Source of the DNA: Acidobacteriota bacterium
GTDB taxonomy: Bacteria; Acidobacteriota; Blastocatellia; Pyrinomonadales; Pyrinomonadaceae
DNA length: 45,938 nt
Direction of reading: 5' to 3'
Assembly: GCA_018269075.1 (NCBI GenBank)
Contig: JAFDVJ010000002.1
Span: 1 to 45,938, forward strand
Below are positions 45,108-45,938 of the stretch, one piece after another. A model generated the notes under the pieces. It saw only the letters and a program-made list of their open reading frames with translations, made no database searches and had not been told where the DNA came from. Positions within the stretch are counted from its first letter, which is position 1. Each line of letters starts with the position of its first letter. A program made the translations under genes and the position numbers.

Positions 45108-45659
45108 CTACCGCTCGCCGGCCTGATATTCGATTTCCTTGAGGTAATCCGCCGCCGCCCGGTCGAGTTCCGCATTATCGGCGTCGGCGTAAAGTCCGGG
45201 CGTGCGGCTGATCAGGATCAGTTTGACGGCCTCGTCTTCGGTGAGCTCGCCGATTTCCTTCGAAAAATAACGCCGCGCGCCGTAGGCGAGGCCGCGGCCT
45301 TCGCCGAAATCCATCAGATGCACGAACACGGCGCGCCGCTCGGCCCGGTTGAAATACAGCGGGATCAGCCATTTCCACGTCGTCTTGTGAAGCCGGAGCT
45401 CGTTTTCGCCGACGCCGTCGAGATTGCGGCAGTGATACAGGATCGCCTCCGCGCCGCCGTCGTACTTTTCGACAAGCTTCGATTTGACGAAAACCGCGTC
45501 GACGCGCGGCGGCAGCTCGCGTTCGGCCGGCGGCACGCTTTCGAGCAGCGCGTCGAGACATTTCTGCCGGCTCAGAAACGACGACCAGCACCAGCCCAGC
45601 ACGGTGTCCGCCGCGACGATCAAGAGCGCCGCCGAGATGACGATGATTTTCCTCTTCAC
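45108..45659 (-). CDS. Partial GT51-like protein, unknown function
   Basis: This 183-aa protein has an N-terminal signal or anchor helix (about 5-28, IVISAALLIVAADTVLGWCW). Residues about 90-165 (LIPLYFNRAERRAVFVHLMDFGEGRGLAYGARRYFSKEIGELTEDEA) resemble the second half of the GT51 peptidoglycan glycosyltransferase domain (YLN...FG.G.yG...AA..YF.k....L...EA). The first half, with the catalytic Glu in EDxxFxxHxG and the GSTITQQ block, is not visible. It is therefore probably not an active transglycosylase; it may be a divergent relative or a remnant with a new role. The call is tentative. Confidence 0.55.
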   Translation of the reverse strand: MKRKIIVISAALLIVAADTVLGWCWSSFLSRQKCLDALLESVPPAERELPPRVDAVFVKSKLVEKYDGGAEAILYHCRNLDGVGENELRLHKTTWKWLIPLYFNRAERRAVFVHLMDFGEGRGLAYGARRYFSKEIGELTEDEAVKLILISRTPGLYADADNAELDRAAADYLKEIEYQAGER

Positions 45660-45690
45660 GTTTTAATGCCCCGGCTTTTTAATAAAATTC

Positions 45691-45717
45691 GGTCTTCGGT
45701 CTTTGATCTTCGATCTT
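45691..45717. repeat. TTTGATC heptamer array, left arm
   Basis: Three to four units of GGTCTTT/GATCTTT type, the same family as at 36549. Confidence 0.8.
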
Positions 45718-45785
45718 TGAAATTTTGTTGCGTGACAAAACTTGTTGGAATAACAAGCGTTAGCCCCGCGGGCGGCTTTTAACTA

Positions 45786-45844
45786 TCCACTAAACACACG
45801 AAAAAACACGAAAGAAATTTAGTGATATTAGTGTGTTTAGTGGA
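45786..45844. repeat. Palindromic element, copy 3
   Basis: TCCACTAAACACAC and GTGTGTTTAGTGGA are exact 14-bp inverted repeats. The centre, AACACGAAAGAAATTT, is the reverse complement of the centre of the 22124-22192 element, so the two are copies in opposite orientation. Confidence 0.9.
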
Positions 45845-45916
45845 AGAACAAAAAAAGCGTACGCGACTGTAATCGCCGCTTTTGCCAATGAGTTCAGTCA
45901 CTAACTATAAGTTCAA

Positions 45917-45938
45917 GACCAAAGATCAAAGATCGATC
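45917..45938. repeat. TTTGATC heptamer array, right arm
   Basis: Units AAAGACC, AAAGATC run to the window edge in the orientation opposite to 45691, so the array may continue beyond. Confidence 0.75.

Larger units (their letters stand above)
45660..45938. other. Intergenic region at window end, 279 bp
   Basis: This holds two TTTGATC-family arrays in opposite orientation (45691-45717 and 45917-45938), with a palindromic element (45786-45844) between them. No gene is seen before the window ends. Confidence 0.6.

Overview
The window is 45.9 kb of GC-rich bacterial chromosome, densely coded on both strands. I infer Acidobacteriota, most likely class Blastocatellia (Pyrinomonadales-like). The reasons are an Oar-type TonB receptor with an N-terminal carboxypeptidase-regulatory domain, a bacillithiol gene (bshC), sortilin/BNR and FG-GAP secreted proteins, and intergenic arrays of the heptamer GGATTTC. 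No rRNA, tRNA, CRISPR array or transposase gene was seen.

Layout. 1-1187: end of phoH, a YcxB-like membrane protein and ybeY (ribosome/RNA maturation). 1181-6145: a secreted hypothetical, zwf and pgl (first two steps of the oxidative pentose phosphate pathway), with two unrecognised minus-strand genes between them. 6224-8740: a small Cys-containing protein and a large FG-GAP repeat protein. 9123-14789: a compact type VI secretion cargo island, vgrG - DUF4123 adaptor - small protein - 629-aa effector - PAAR tip. The effector's C-terminal region carries motifs like those of class II nucleotidyl cyclase toxins. 14887-20477: a CNNM/CorC-type membrane protein, a lipoprotein, a CWC zinc-ribbon-like protein, a deoxyhypusine-synthase-like enzyme interrupted by a 387-aa HNH intein, and a biotin carrier protein. 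20531-29697 (minus): argH, a PIG-L-family protein coupled to an APC permease, and a TonB-dependent receptor. 30026-36169 (minus): mutL, bshC and a BNR beta-propeller protein. 36778-41844 (minus): an outer-membrane protein, glutamate dehydrogenase and larE. 42050-45659: a TPR protein with two small secreted partners, then a minus-strand protein resembling half of a GT51 glycosyltransferase.

The main structural theme outside genes is repeats. At least six different 7-bp units (GGATTTC, GTCTTGA, GAGTGGA, GTTCGTC, TTTGATC, ATTTTTA) form short tandem arrays. Many are arranged as inverted pairs, and several begin at or within a few bases of a stop codon; one lies inside the mutL reading frame. There are also dispersed palindromic elements (near 16.3, 22.1 and 45.8 kb) and a MITE-like inverted-repeat block (44850-45077).

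The most interesting items are the candidate cyclase effector, the intein next to the catalytic lysine of the deoxyhypusine-synthase-like enzyme, the heptamer repeats, and a four-cysteine C-terminal domain shared by a lipoprotein and the PIG-L protein.
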